A DNA stretch of 61,589 nucleotides from Planctomycetaceae bacterium (GTDB lineage: Bacteria; Planctomycetota; Phycisphaerae; SM23-33), in assembly GCA_039680605.1 (NCBI GenBank), contig JBDKTA010000069.1, positions 1 to 61,589 on the forward strand, read 5' to 3'. The translations under genes and the position numbers were made by a program. Shown in pieces: positions 1 to 7,868 of this stretch; positions within the stretch are counted from its first letter, which is position 1, and each line of letters starts with the position of its first letter. The notes beneath the pieces were generated by a model, which searched no databases, had not been told where the DNA came from, and saw only the letters and a program-made list of their open reading frames with translations.

Positions 1-178
1 GTGAGCGACATTCTTTTCTGGCACACCGCAGCTTATATATCTGCAACCTGTTACGACTGCCAGAGAGTAGAAAGTTGAGAGTAGACCGCGGGAGAAGTCC
101 GGGCGATAGGCCGCGATGGCAGGTCTGATAAGGCGTTGGCCGCTTTTTCTCCTCTCTACTCACTACTTTCTCCCGCTC

Positions 179-221
179 TGTGAGCGACCGGATTTCCTGC
201 CAGGAAATCCGGTCGCTCACA
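179..221. repeat. Perfect 43-bp palindrome
   Basis: Two 21-bp arms (TGTGAGCGACCGGATTTCCTG and its exact complement) flank a single C. The window also begins with GTGAGCGAC, so the motif may be dispersed. It lies 35 bp before the Rrf2 promoter; it may be a mobile hairpin, an operator or a terminator of the gene upstream. There is no T-run. Confidence 0.85.
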
Positions 222-255
222 TCGCTTCCCCCCAAAAGAATATCCGTGAATTCTG

Positions 256-284
256 TTGACCTGCTGGCACATACACGCTATTCT
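256..284 (+). promoter_or_regulatory. Sigma70-type promoter of Rrf2 gene
   Basis: TTGACC at 256-261, a 17-bp spacer and TATTCT at 279-284. The predicted transcript start near 291 leaves about 18 nt before the ATG at 309. Only a weak AGCGAG precedes the ATG. Confidence 0.55.
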
Positions 285-308
285 CTATCGTTATTAGCGA
301 GTATCGAT

Positions 309-749
309 ATGACCGTATCACAAAAATGCAATCACGCGTTGCGGGCGATGTTTGAGCTGGCGATGAGGCAAGATCAGGGTGTGACGACCATTGCCGAGAT
401 CGCGGTATCGCAAAAGGCGCCCCTGCGGTTCCTCGAGGGCATCCTGGTCGAGCTGAAACGCGGCGGGATCGTCGACTCGCGCCGCGGTGTGCGTGGCGGG
501 TACGTCCTGGCGATGGACCCCCGCGACATCACCGTCGGGCAGATCATCCGCCTGATCGACGGGGAGATTGCCCCTGCCGTGGCCGCTGGCGCGGTCGAGG
601 CCGCCTCCCGCGGAGGCACCGCGTTGGGCAATCTTTGGCAACGGGCGGCCGAGTCGCTGGCGGGGGTCTATGACAGCACGACTCTGCACGACCTGGTCGA
701 GGAAGAGCGGTCGGCTTTGGCCAGCCAGATGCCGATGTACACCATCTAA
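309..749 (+). CDS. Rrf2 family transcriptional regulator
   Basis: The predicted protein has 146 residues, the usual Rrf2 length. The N-terminal winged helix spans about residues 5-65, with the family wording TTIAEIAVSQKAPLRFLE followed by a wing RRGVRGGYVLA; a regulatory helix follows. The three-cysteine Fe-S cluster of IscR/NsrR is absent (only Cys7 is seen), so it probably senses something other than an Fe-S state, as CymR does. The start at 309 was chosen because the sequence before it is promoter and palindrome. It lies 121 bp upstream of a TauE-type permease in the same direction. CymR-like Rrf2 proteins often govern sulfur genes, so control of that permease is plausible but inferred. 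Confidence 0.85.
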   Translation: MTVSQKCNHALRAMFELAMRQDQGVTTIAEIAVSQKAPLRFLEGILVELKRGGIVDSRRGVRGGYVLAMDPRDITVGQIIRLIDGEIAPAVAAGAVEAASRGGTALGNLWQRAAESLAGVYDSTTLHDLVEEERSALASQMPMYTI

Positions 750-870
750 ATGCAGTCCTTGCCGGGTGAGAAGCCCGCCTTTGCCGGAGGCAGAACTATC
801 CGCAGCTTGCGATACATCCTGGGAGGCAGAGCACGAACGCTCGACACTTGCCGGGGCACGGAGGATCTCC

Positions 871-1719
871 ATGCTCGGGCTTGCTGACCCTCTGACGCTG
901 CTGCTGGTGCTGTCCGGGACGGCCTTCATCGCCAAGTTTCTCGATACCTCGATCGGCATGGGTTACGGGACGGCGTTGACGCCGGTGCTGTTGCTGGCGG
1001 GCTTTGAGCCGCTGGCGATCGTGCCGGCCGTGCTGGCCAGCGAACTGGGACCGGGCCTTCTGGCAGCCCTGGCGCACCATCGAGCCGGCAATGCGCGGCT
1101 GATTCCGCACAGCCTGGCCATGGCGACCGCCGCGGCCCCGGCGGGCGCAGGTGCAATGCGGATCTTGCGCCATGCGCTGCCGATGGACTTGAAGATCGCT
1201 CTGTTCATTGCCTTTACGAGCATCGCCGGCACGGGCCTGGCGGTGCTGCTGGCTGTCAAGATCAACAAGATGGCGTTGGAGATCTATATCGGTTCGCTGG
1301 TGGCGGCTACGGGCGTCTACCTCCTGGCCTCGCGTCACACGCAGCGGGCGCTGTCCATCGGTCGCCTGGCGGGGCTGAGCCTGGTGGCCTCGTTCAACAA
1401 GGGGCTCAGCGGCGGCGGGTACGGGGCGATCATCACCGGCGGGCAGATTATTACCGGCGTCGAGGGGCGCAACGCCGTCGCCATCACTTCGTTATGCAAG
1501 AGCCTCACCTCCATCGTCGGGTTCGGCTTGTACCTGCTCACCCACAGCGTGAGCCAGTGGCCGCTGGTGCTGTGCCTGTGCATCGGAGCGGTACTGTCGG
1601 TGCCGCTGGGCGCCGCGGCAGTCAAACGGGCGCATCCGCAAGGGCTCAAGGTCGCCATCAGCATCGCGTGCATCCTGCTCGGCGCCCTGACCCTGATCAA
1701 GACGTTCGTGGCATATTAG
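871..1719 (+). CDS. TauE/SafE family sulfite/anion permease
   Basis: A 282-residue integral membrane protein with about eight hydrophobic segments, matching the TauE/SafE (DUF81) family of anion exporters for sulfite, sulfonates or related compounds. The family pattern of two internally similar halves is visible: a glycine-rich first segment (GMGYGTALTPVLLLAG) and a second one (NKGLSGGGYGAIITGGQ). The ATG at 871 is preceded by GGAGGATCTCC. It follows the Rrf2 regulator and probably shares its regulation. The TAG stop (1717-1719) lies inside a dispersed TTAGCGG repeat. Substrate is unknown. Confidence 0.85.
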   Translation: MLGLADPLTLLLVLSGTAFIAKFLDTSIGMGYGTALTPVLLLAGFEPLAIVPAVLASELGPGLLAALAHHRAGNARLIPHSLAMATAAAPAGAGAMRILRHALPMDLKIALFIAFTSIAGTGLAVLLAVKINKMALEIYIGSLVAATGVYLLASRHTQRALSIGRLAGLSLVASFNKGLSGGGYGAIITGGQIITGVEGRNAVAITSLCKSLTSIVGFGLYLLTHSVSQWPLVLCLCIGAVLSVPLGAAAVKRAHPQGLKVAISIACILLGALTLIKTFVAY

Positions 1720-1747
1720 CGGCGCAACTTGCTCCGCGCGGTTGTTT
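1716..1747. repeat. TTAGCGG dispersed repeat (family A), half copy
   Basis: TTAGCGGCGCAACTTGCTCC continuing to GCGCGGTTGTTT. The same sequence with small changes occurs at 10603-10674, 18293-18393 and 48767-48798. This copy supplies the stop codon of the TauE-type gene. Confidence 0.8.
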
Positions 1748-1780
1748 GGCGGGTCGCCATGTTCGCGAATCCGTCAGGGA

Positions 1781-1849
1781 CATGGCGGGTGAGAAACGCC
1801 CGCCATGGCACCCATCCATCCATCCATCCATCCATCCATCCATCCATCC
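1781..1849. repeat. Hairpin followed by CATC microsatellite
   Basis: CATGGCGGG (1781-1789) pairs with CCCGCCATG (1799-1807). Straight after it, about ten CATC units run from 1811 to 1849. The tetranucleotide tract sits 13 bp downstream of the HYExAFE stop, between convergent genes, so it is not in a coding sequence. Confidence 0.9.
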
Positions 1850-1861
1850 GCCTCATCCCCT

Positions 1862-2383
1862 TCAAAGGAACGTCGCCATGTCGCGGGCGGCCTTGGCCAG
1901 GTCTGCCGAGGGCATGGAGAGGGTCTGCCACTTGGCGCTGCGCGGGTGCGCGAGGGCGGCGTAATCGCGCAGCGGGACGGCCACGAACGCGTACTGCCGC
2001 TGGCGGAACAGGTGAACGTCTTGAAACGGGCTCCTCTGCGGCGGGCCTTGCAGCCAGTACGCAAACACGATCACAGCCTGGAAGTCCTGGCCGAAGACCT
2101 TCTCCCACTCCGTCAGCCCCTCGACGTCGTCTCGCGTGATCCAGTTCTCCCACGCCCGCGTGTTGCCCCTCTTGCGGCCGGGGACCGCGTCGGGAAACTT
2201 CCGCCCCTTCACGTCCACCAGCAGGTTAGGCCCGGACTGGCTGTAAACCAGGAAGTCGAAACTCTTGACCGCCGCCTCGGTGAAGATGGCCTTCTTGGCC
2301 TGATCGACGGCAACGTACGGCCACCCCTTGGAACGAAGGTAGTCTTCAAACGCAGTCTCGTAATGATCGGCCCGGCGCGTCAT
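1862..2383 (-). CDS. HYExAFE family protein
   Basis: A 173-residue protein starting MTRRADHYETAFEDYL, which contains the HYExAFE signature (HYETAFE, residues 7-13) of a family found mainly in Planctomycetota. Residues 40-60 (SFDFLVY then NLLVDVKGR) look like the D-(x)n-(D/E)xK core of PD-(D/E)XK nucleases: strand, Asp, strand, VDVKG. A nuclease-like fold is therefore likely, but activity is not known. It lies downstream of hisS on the same strand but is separated from it by a 205-bp block of hairpins, so co-transcription is uncertain. Confidence 0.8.
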   Translation of the reverse strand: MTRRADHYETAFEDYLRSKGWPYVAVDQAKKAIFTEAAVKSFDFLVYSQSGPNLLVDVKGRKFPDAVPGRKRGNTRAWENWITRDDVEGLTEWEKVFGQDFQAVIVFAYWLQGPPQRSPFQDVHLFRQRQYAFVAVPLRDYAALAHPRSAKWQTLSMPSADLAKAARDMATFL

Positions 2384-2404
2384 GTGCGCAGGAGACTATA
2401 CCGC

Positions 2405-2440
2405 GGGGAGTTCGAAGATCGAAGTACGAAGTTCGAAGTA
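2405..2440. repeat. TTCGAAGATCGAAGT repeat (family J), half copy
   Basis: GTTCGAAGATCGAAGTACGAAGTTCGAAGT. Related sequence occurs at 54525-54557 and, as a long palindrome, at 55473-55646. Confidence 0.6.
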
Positions 2441-2646
2441 GCATGGGCGTCTCGCCCATGCAGGTTGTTCGTGTCGCGGACGTCCCGTCCGCGCGTACCG
2501 CGGGCGTCCCGCCCGCGGCGTGGAGGTGAAGCACGGGGACGAGGGCAAGATGCCCTCGGTACGCGCGGGCGAGACGCCCGCGACACGAAGTATGCCACGC
2601 CACGGCCGGGACGGTCGTGGGACTCACGGGCGAGACGCCCGTGCTA
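2441..2646. repeat. Cluster of seven GGGCGTCTCGCCC-type hairpins (family B)
   Basis: Seven short palindromes follow one another: about 2441-2461, 2475-2494, 2498-2518, 2535-2560, 2566-2582, 2594-2617 and 2625-2645. Each has a variable 7-9 bp stem around a conserved centre such as GCGTCTCGC or GCGAGACGC. Their stem sequences differ, so they are not simple tandem copies. The last one, with its flanking TAGCA, supplies the hisS stop codon. Confidence 0.9.
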
Positions 2647-3927
2647 CTGCTTCGCCCGTGCCACGGGCTCAGCCAGAAACTCATCCAACCCGCGCTTGGT
2701 CTGCGTCCCGGCGGTCAGGTCCTTCACCGTCACGCCGCCGTCGGGCTCGATGATCGCCGCGAACTTGGCGCCGCGCTGGCTGGCTTGCTTGAACTGTTTG
2801 CCGATGGCTTGGCGCTTGTAGCTGAAGTCGGCAGAGAGGCCTTTGCCTCGCAGCGCCCCCACCACCGCCAGGGCTTTTTCGAACGTCCCCTCGGCGTCGA
2901 TGACGAAGAAGTCCAACTGCCCGCCCAGGGCCGGCAGCTTGCCCTTCTCGGCCAGCAGGATGCCCAGCACCACGTCGCCCATGCCGAATCCGGTGGCGCC
3001 CAGGGCCGGCCCGCCGAGCACCTGCAGCAGATTGTCGTATCGCCCGCCGCCGGCGATGGCCCGCAGCGACTGCCCGGCGTCGAACACCTCGTACACCACG
3101 CCGGTGTAGTACGCCAGGCCGCGAACCACGCCCAGGTCCAGCTTGCAGTACTCCGCCGCCCCCATCACCGACAGGCGCGAGAGCAGCTCCTGCAGGTTCG
3201 CCACGGCCGCGGCGACGCCCTCGACCCCTTCGAGCAGATTGCCCACGTCGGCGCAGGCCGGGCAGTCCTGGAACCGCCGCGCGGAGTCGATCTGCGAGTC
3301 GCTCAGACCGGCGGCCTTGGCCAGACGCACGAACTCGGCGTCTTCGATCTTGGCGCGCTTGTCCAGCACGGCCAGCGCGGGGTCGATCTTGTCGTCAGTC
3401 ACGCCCGAGGCTTTCAGCGCCGCCACCGTCAGCGGGCGGCTGCCGATTCGCACCTGCACGTCGGTTGGCGCCAAGCCCACTTCGCGCAAGAAGTCGACGG
3501 CCGTGAATATGCACTCGGCGTCGGCGAGGGTGTCATCGGAGCCGATGACATCGATGTTCCACTGGAAGAACTCTCGCAGGCGGCCCTTCTGGGGATTCTC
3601 GGCGCGGCAGAGTCGCGGGGCGGAGAACCACTTGATCGGCCGCGGCAGAGCGTTGACGCGGGCGTTGACCATGCGGGCCAGCGCGGGCGTGATCTCCGGG
3701 CGAATCGCCAGGCTGCGCCCGCCGCGGTCGGTGAAGGAGAAGAGCTGTCCGGCGATCTCCTGCCCGCTCTTGGCGGTGAACAGGTCGAGGTACTCGAAGA
3801 TCGGCGAGTCGTATTCCTCGAACCCGTTGCGCAGCGAGACGCGGCGCCACGCGTCGACGATCCAGTTGCGGAGGCGCATTTCATCGGGATAGAAGTCCCG
3901 CGTTCCCTTGACGGCCTGAAAGTCCAT
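2644..3927 (-). CDS. hisS: Histidyl-tRNA synthetase
   Basis: Class II aminoacyl-tRNA synthetase of 427 residues that charges tRNA-His. Motif 2 is RLCRAENPQKGRLREFFQ (about 105-122), and the His-specific loops are present: RGLAYYTG at 269-276 (HisA box) and GGGRYDNL at 293-300. An anticodon-binding domain fills the C-terminal ~95 residues. The start MDFQAVKGTRDFYP is the canonical N-terminus. The gene lies 6 nt after the YkgJ-type gene and probably forms an operon with it. The TAG stop belongs to the adjoining palindromic repeat (TAGCACGGGCGTCTCGCC), so an element sits exactly at the gene end. Confidence 0.97.
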   Translation of the reverse strand: MDFQAVKGTRDFYPDEMRLRNWIVDAWRRVSLRNGFEEYDSPIFEYLDLFTAKSGQEIAGQLFSFTDRGGRSLAIRPEITPALARMVNARVNALPRPIKWFSAPRLCRAENPQKGRLREFFQWNIDVIGSDDTLADAECIFTAVDFLREVGLAPTDVQVRIGSRPLTVAALKASGVTDDKIDPALAVLDKRAKIEDAEFVRLAKAAGLSDSQIDSARRFQDCPACADVGNLLEGVEGVAAAVANLQELLSRLSVMGAAEYCKLDLGVVRGLAYYTGVVYEVFDAGQSLRAIAGGGRYDNLLQVLGGPALGATGFGMGDVVLGILLAEKGKLPALGGQLDFFVIDAEGTFEKALAVVGALRGKGLSADFSYKRQAIGKQFKQASQRGAKFAAIIEPDGGVTVKDLTAGTQTKRGLDEFLAEPVARAKQ

Positions 3928-3933
3928 GATCGC

Positions 3934-4383
3934 TCACTTGCCCTTGGCGGGCTTTTTGGCGGTGGCGGCAACGACCGGGTCGCAGTGGTGCGCCTTGTCG
4001 AGCTTGGCCCGCTGGCGCTGCTGCTGGCGGAGGTAGACCTCCTCGCCCAGCGTCTGGCGCGCGTACGCGTCGAGCTGCTCGGGCGTGAGGAACTCCTGCT
4101 CGTAGCCGTACTCGTTATCGGTGAAGTCGCACTCTTTGGGGTCGTATCTCCGGCAGATCAGCGGCCGCCCGGCGTAGTCGCCGCAGCGGTTATCGTCGCC
4201 GAGCAGCTTGCAGCGATTGGCGATGGAGATGAACCAGTCGCCCTCGTCGATATGCACGCTGACGCCCTCGTGCAGGAGGTACCAGCGGACATCCTCGAAC
4301 TCTTCGAAACTGTCGGGCTCGTCAATCTGAAAGCAAAAGTAGCGGCAGCACTTCCCGCCGCATTTCTGACACATCTTGCTCAT
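3934..4383 (-). CDS. YkgJ family cysteine cluster protein
   Basis: A 149-residue protein with the YkgJ/Fe-S oxidoreductase-like cysteine pattern: CQKCGGKCC near the N-terminus, then CKLL, CGDY and RPLICRRYDPKEC. The family is thought to bind zinc or an iron-sulfur cluster; its reaction is unknown. The start MSKMCQKC (ATG at 4383) was preferred to an upstream GTG because GGAG lies 9 nt before it. Sequence further upstream is a fragment of the ACCACAGAGGCACAGAG repeat family. The C-terminus is lysine-rich (KKPAKGK). It is followed after 6 nt by hisS. Confidence 0.85.
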   Translation of the reverse strand: MSKMCQKCGGKCCRYFCFQIDEPDSFEEFEDVRWYLLHEGVSVHIDEGDWFISIANRCKLLGDDNRCGDYAGRPLICRRYDPKECDFTDNEYGYEQEFLTPEQLDAYARQTLGEEVYLRQQQRQRAKLDKAHHCDPVVAATAKKPAKGK

Positions 4384-4594
4384 ATCCAAAAACTCCACCA
4401 CAAAGGCACAGAGAAGAAGGAGGTAAAGATCAAGGACGGATTATAGGAAACTCCTGCGGCGGGGACAAGGCATGCTCCGGCAGTGCCGCTTTTGCGCGGA
4501 TTCATTATTTCCCGCCGGTGCGGGCGAAGGTACACTGTTACCGGCCTGCAACGCCGGGCAAACATGGGATTCTGTTGCTGCAAGGGGAACTGCA

Positions 4595-5254
4595 ATGACG
4601 GCAAGACGTGTCGTGTGGGTCACAACCGCATTTGTCCTCCTATTGATTCTTCAAGGTACCGGCGACTGGACTCAATCTGCCGCTGCGCCCCCTTCCCCCG
4701 CCACCGCCCCAACTTCGGCATCGAGTCGAACCGAAAATCCATGGTGGAGCGAGCTTGACTGGCGGCACTTACGCTCCCTTAGGACAACCTATCCGGCGGC
4801 AGATCCCGTGGAAAGAGACAGAGCGATCAAGGCGCGCCTGAAGGAGAAGATTAGGGAATTGGACATCGAGAAAAACGAGTTCAAGGATGTCGTTCAATTC
4901 ATTAGGGATTTGTCCGGTGTGAGCATCGATGCGCGGTGGGATGCATTGGCCAAAGCTGGAGTTACTCCTGGCAGTCTTATCACGATCAAGCTTAAAGACA
5001 TTTCTATGGAAGATGCCCTGCCCCAGATTCTGGCAGCAGCCCGCCCCTCAGCGACTCTTGGGTTTCATCTTGATGACGGCATTCTCATCATCTCAACCCA
5101 GAGCGACCTCAAGAACAATCGCAACCGGCAGTCTCCGCGTCGCAACCGGCTTCGGCTTCCGGACGAGGCAGAAGCTAGAGCCCCTGCCGCTGTCGGCGTG
5201 GCATCTTCAGCCTTCCTGTCACACTGGTGCGTGCGTGGAGGGTTTCAGTTATAG
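4595..5254 (+). CDS. Secreted STN-like domain protein
   Basis: A 219-residue protein with a signal peptide (MTARRVVWVTTAFVLLLILQ, cleavage near residue 31) and a proline/alanine/serine linker. Residues about 85-165 resemble the short secretin/TonB N-terminal (STN) domain: a helix-strand unit (NEFKDVVQFIRDLSGVSI), a second (ISMEDALPQILAAA) and a closing strand (LGFHLDDGILIIST). Planctomycetes often carry this domain in large secreted proteins. Here it ends soon after in a basic, low-complexity tail, so this may be a shortened member or a gene with an old frameshift. Start chosen for AAGGGGAAC before the ATG. Function unknown. Confidence 0.6.
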   Translation: MTARRVVWVTTAFVLLLILQGTGDWTQSAAAPPSPATAPTSASSRTENPWWSELDWRHLRSLRTTYPAADPVERDRAIKARLKEKIRELDIEKNEFKDVVQFIRDLSGVSIDARWDALAKAGVTPGSLITIKLKDISMEDALPQILAAARPSATLGFHLDDGILIISTQSDLKNNRNRQSPRRNRLRLPDEAEARAPAAVGVASSAFLSHWCVRGGFQL

Positions 5255-5297
5255 TACCTCCCTTCACGCGGACTTGATCAATGCGAAGGAGTCATTC

Positions 5298-6617
5298 ATG
5301 GCGGATGTAAGTGCGATGTCGTTGGCGATTGAGGGCGGGTGGCCGGCGGTTGAGGATGTGCGGTTCGAGCACATGTGGGACGCCAAGGAGGTCTGCCACC
5401 AGGATATCCGGCTGGACATTCTCACCGAGCCGGCGTTTCAGACGATGGCCGGGCTCGGCGGGGCGTTCAGCGAGATCGGGTACCAGGCCCTCGCTGCGCT
5501 GCCGCAGGGGCGGCAGGACGAGATTATGCAGCAGCTCTTCGGGCGCGATGGCGCTCGGTTCACGTTCTGTCGAGTGCCCGTCGGCGCCAACGACTTCGCC
5601 ACCGACGCGTACAGCCTCAACGACACCGTCGGCGATTACGAGATGAAGCACTTTAATCTCGATCGCGACAGGAAGAGCCTCGTCCCGTTCATCCAGGCGG
5701 CGCTCAGGATCAACCCGGAGCTGAAACTGCACGCCTCGCCGTGGAGCCCGCCGGGATGGCTCAAGGTCAACGGCCAGATGACCGGCGGCGGAAAGCTGAT
5801 CGAAGAGCCTCGCGTCTACGCCGCCTACGCGAAATATCTGCGCATGTTCGTGCAGGCGTATGCGGCCGAGGGCATCGCCATCACGCGCCTGGTGCTGCAG
5901 AACGAGCCCGAGTGCGGCAAGGGCTATCCTACCTGCACCATGCCGCCGGAGCAGATGAACAAGCTGGCCGTCGAGTACCTCGCCCCCGAGCTCAAGGCCG
6001 CGGGGCTGACGACGGAGATCTGGGCCGGCACGCACACGCGCCTGGGCGGGCTGTACCCCTTCCACGCCCTGCGCGACGACGCCTTTGCGGCCGTCATCAG
6101 CGGCCTGGGCTTCCAGTACGAGCTGCCCGAGAAGATGGTCGACCTCGTGCGCGTGCGGCCTGGCCTGCGGATGATGCACACCGAATCGCACTGCCACATG
6201 GGGCTCAACCGCCCCGTCGAGGCCGCGGCGCTGTACGAGGACGTGTGGGACTTCATCACCGCCGGCTGCGATAATTTCACGTACTGGAACATGATCCTCA
6301 ACGAGACCGGCCAGAGCGGCTGGGGCTGGCGGCAGAACTCGCTGGTGGTCGTCGACCGCGCGGCAGGCAATTTCCAATACGGCCCGGACCTGGACGTGAT
6401 GAAGCTGCTCTCGCGGGCCATTCCCGCCGGCAGCCGCCGCCTGCCGACACACTGCCTGCACCTGCGCCGCGTGACGGCGTTCCAGGCGCCTGACGGTAAG
6501 ATCACGGCCGTACTCTACAACACCGCCAACGCCAAGAAGGCCACCTTCTGCATCGACAACCGCCCGCCGGTCGAGGTGCAGATCCCGGGACAATCCCTGG
6601 TGGCCGTCGAGCTATGA
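5298..6617 (+). CDS. Glycoside hydrolase family 30 protein
   Basis: A 439-residue retaining glycosidase of the GH30 (glucosylceramidase-like) family. The acid/base is Glu203 in LQNEPE and the nucleophile Glu296 in MMHTES; both sit where GH30 enzymes have them. The entry motif GLGGAFSE and the substrate loop SPWSPPGWLK are also present. A C-terminal beta domain (VTAFQAPDGKITAVLYN onward) closes the protein. No signal peptide is visible, so it appears cytoplasmic and may act on imported oligosaccharides or glycosides. ATG at 5298 follows AAGGAG by 7 nt. An aldo/keto reductase gene follows 37 bp downstream in the same direction. Confidence 0.9.
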   Translation: MADVSAMSLAIEGGWPAVEDVRFEHMWDAKEVCHQDIRLDILTEPAFQTMAGLGGAFSEIGYQALAALPQGRQDEIMQQLFGRDGARFTFCRVPVGANDFATDAYSLNDTVGDYEMKHFNLDRDRKSLVPFIQAALRINPELKLHASPWSPPGWLKVNGQMTGGGKLIEEPRVYAAYAKYLRMFVQAYAAEGIAITRLVLQNEPECGKGYPTCTMPPEQMNKLAVEYLAPELKAAGLTTEIWAGTHTRLGGLYPFHALRDDAFAAVISGLGFQYELPEKMVDLVRVRPGLRMMHTESHCHMGLNRPVEAAALYEDVWDFITAGCDNFTYWNMILNETGQSGWGWRQNSLVVVDRAAGNFQYGPDLDVMKLLSRAIPAGSRRLPTHCLHLRRVTAFQAPDGKITAVLYNTANAKKATFCIDNRPPVEVQIPGQSLVAVEL

Positions 6618-6654
6618 TTCGACAGATTACTATTGCAGCAAGGAGCGACTGATC

Positions 6655-7644
6655 ATGCGACATCGTGAAATCGGCAAGTCGGGTATTCAGGCATCGGTGA
6701 TCGCCCTGGGCGCATGGCCCATCGGCGGCGGGCCCTGGTGGGGCAAGACGGATGACGAGGAATCGATCCGCGCCGTGCATGCGGCGCTGGACCTGGGCGT
6801 CACGCTCATCGACACCGCGCCGGTGTATGGTTTTGGGCGCAGCGAAGAAGTCGTCGGCCGGGCCATCAAGGGGCGGCGCGACGCGGTCGTGCTGGCCACC
6901 AAGTGCGGGCTGTGGTGGAAAGACGAGCGCGGGTTCGAGTTCTTCCAGAGCGAAGGGCGCACCGTGCGGCGGTGCCTCAAGCCCGAGACGATCCGCATCG
7001 AGGTCGAGGAGAGCCTGCAGCGCCTGGGCACCGACGTGATCGATCTGCTCCAGACGCACTGGCAGGAGGAAGGCCCCGGCGCTACCCCCATCGCCGAGAC
7101 GATGGGCTGCCTGATGGACCTGCATAAGGCCGGCAAGATCAAGGCCATCGGCGTGTCGAACTGCTCGCCGGCCCAGATGGACGAGTACCTCAAGGTCGGA
7201 CGCATCGACTCGAATCAGCCGCGCTACAGCATGCTCGACCGATACATCGAGGGCGACGTGCTGCCCTACTGCCGCAAGAACGGCATCGCCACCCTGGCGT
7301 ATTCGCCGCTGGAGCAGGGCCTGCTGGCCGGGGCGATCACGATGGACAGCAAGTTCAGCGAGGGCGAGTATCGCAACAACCTGCCCTGGCTGGCGCCGGT
7401 TAATCGCAAGAAGGTCCTGGACATGCTTGCCGGCTGGAAGGACCTGCTCAAGAAATACAACTGCACGCTGGCACAGCTCGTGATCGCCTGGACGCTGCAG
7501 CAGGACGGTCTGACGTTCGTCCTCTGCGGCGCGCGAAAGGCCAAACACATCGCCGACAACGCCGGCGCCGGCGACCTGGTGCTCGACGCGGCGACGCTCA
7601 AGCGGATGCGAGCCGACGTGGAGGCGCTGGGTACGCCGCAGTAA
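6655..7644 (+). CDS. Aldo/keto reductase
   Basis: NAD(P)H-dependent oxidoreductase of 329 residues with the full AKR tetrad: Asp53 and Tyr58 (LIDTAPVYGFGRSEEVVG), Lys83 (ATKCG) and His135 (LLQTHW). The C-terminal cofactor segment FVLCGARKAKHIADNAGA is typical of the family. ATG at 6655 is preceded by AAGGAG. It probably reduces a sugar-derived aldehyde or ketone, since it follows the GH30 gene, but the substrate cannot be read from the sequence. Confidence 0.92.
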   Translation: MRHREIGKSGIQASVIALGAWPIGGGPWWGKTDDEESIRAVHAALDLGVTLIDTAPVYGFGRSEEVVGRAIKGRRDAVVLATKCGLWWKDERGFEFFQSEGRTVRRCLKPETIRIEVEESLQRLGTDVIDLLQTHWQEEGPGATPIAETMGCLMDLHKAGKIKAIGVSNCSPAQMDEYLKVGRIDSNQPRYSMLDRYIEGDVLPYCRKNGIATLAYSPLEQGLLAGAITMDSKFSEGEYRNNLPWLAPVNRKKVLDMLAGWKDLLKKYNCTLAQLVIAWTLQQDGLTFVLCGARKAKHIADNAGAGDLVLDAATLKRMRADVEALGTPQ

Positions 7645-7655
7645 GGTTCGGGGAG

Positions 7656-7862
7656 GCTACGTCCACGAATGTCACGAATTGCACGAATGGGAAAACGACG
7701 GGAGGAAGATTGGAATGATGGAATGATGGGATGATGGAAAGCACCCGCTTGGGCATCTCTCCAATATTCCATTCTTCCAGCATTCCTCTTGCTTTTCCCC
7801 ATTCGTGTCATCCGCCTTCGCCAAGGCTACGGCGGACGGGTTCGTGACATTCGTGGACGTAG
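7656..7862. repeat. Long imperfect palindrome ACGTCCACGAATG (family E) with inner hairpin
   Basis: The left arm TACGTCCACGAATGTCACG pairs with the right arm, which ends CATTCGTGGACGTAGC. The interior pairs GGAATGATGGAATGATGG with CCATTCTTCCAGCATTCC. A 24-bp hairpin CCGCCTTCGCCAAGGCTACGGCGG (7812-7835) is embedded in the right arm. Related copies are at 16338-16495 (without the hairpin) and about 10715-10781 (right arm only, with the hairpin). Confidence 0.85.
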
Positions 7863-7868
7863 CTCTTG

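Larger units (their letters stand above)
1..308. other. Non-coding leader with repeats and promoter
   Basis: No gene is supported here. It holds an imperfect inverted repeat of a GAGAGTAGAAAGT-like arm (about 62-85 against 153-172), a perfect palindrome at 179-221, and the promoter of the Rrf2 gene. An open frame reaching back to 180 exists, but its first 43 codons run through the palindrome and the promoter, so it is not taken as coding. Confidence 0.7.

Noticed and set aside
750-870. Riboswitch upstream of the TauE-type gene
   Set aside because: GCCGGGTGAGAAGCCCGCC forms a small hairpin, but no known aptamer core could be matched.
2441-2646. CRISPR array
   Set aside because: Units are palindromes with changing stems and irregular spacing; there are no constant repeats with unique spacers and no cas genes.
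1805-2821. Frames encoding HPSIHPSIHPS and GRDARAT-like peptides
   Set aside because: These are translations of the CATC tract and of palindromic repeats, not proteins.
2617-4446. A 609-codon open frame on the plus strand opposite hisS and the YkgJ-type gene
   Set aside because: It is the complement of two well-supported genes in high-GC DNA, has histidine/arginine-rich composition typical of shadow frames and no recognisable domain.
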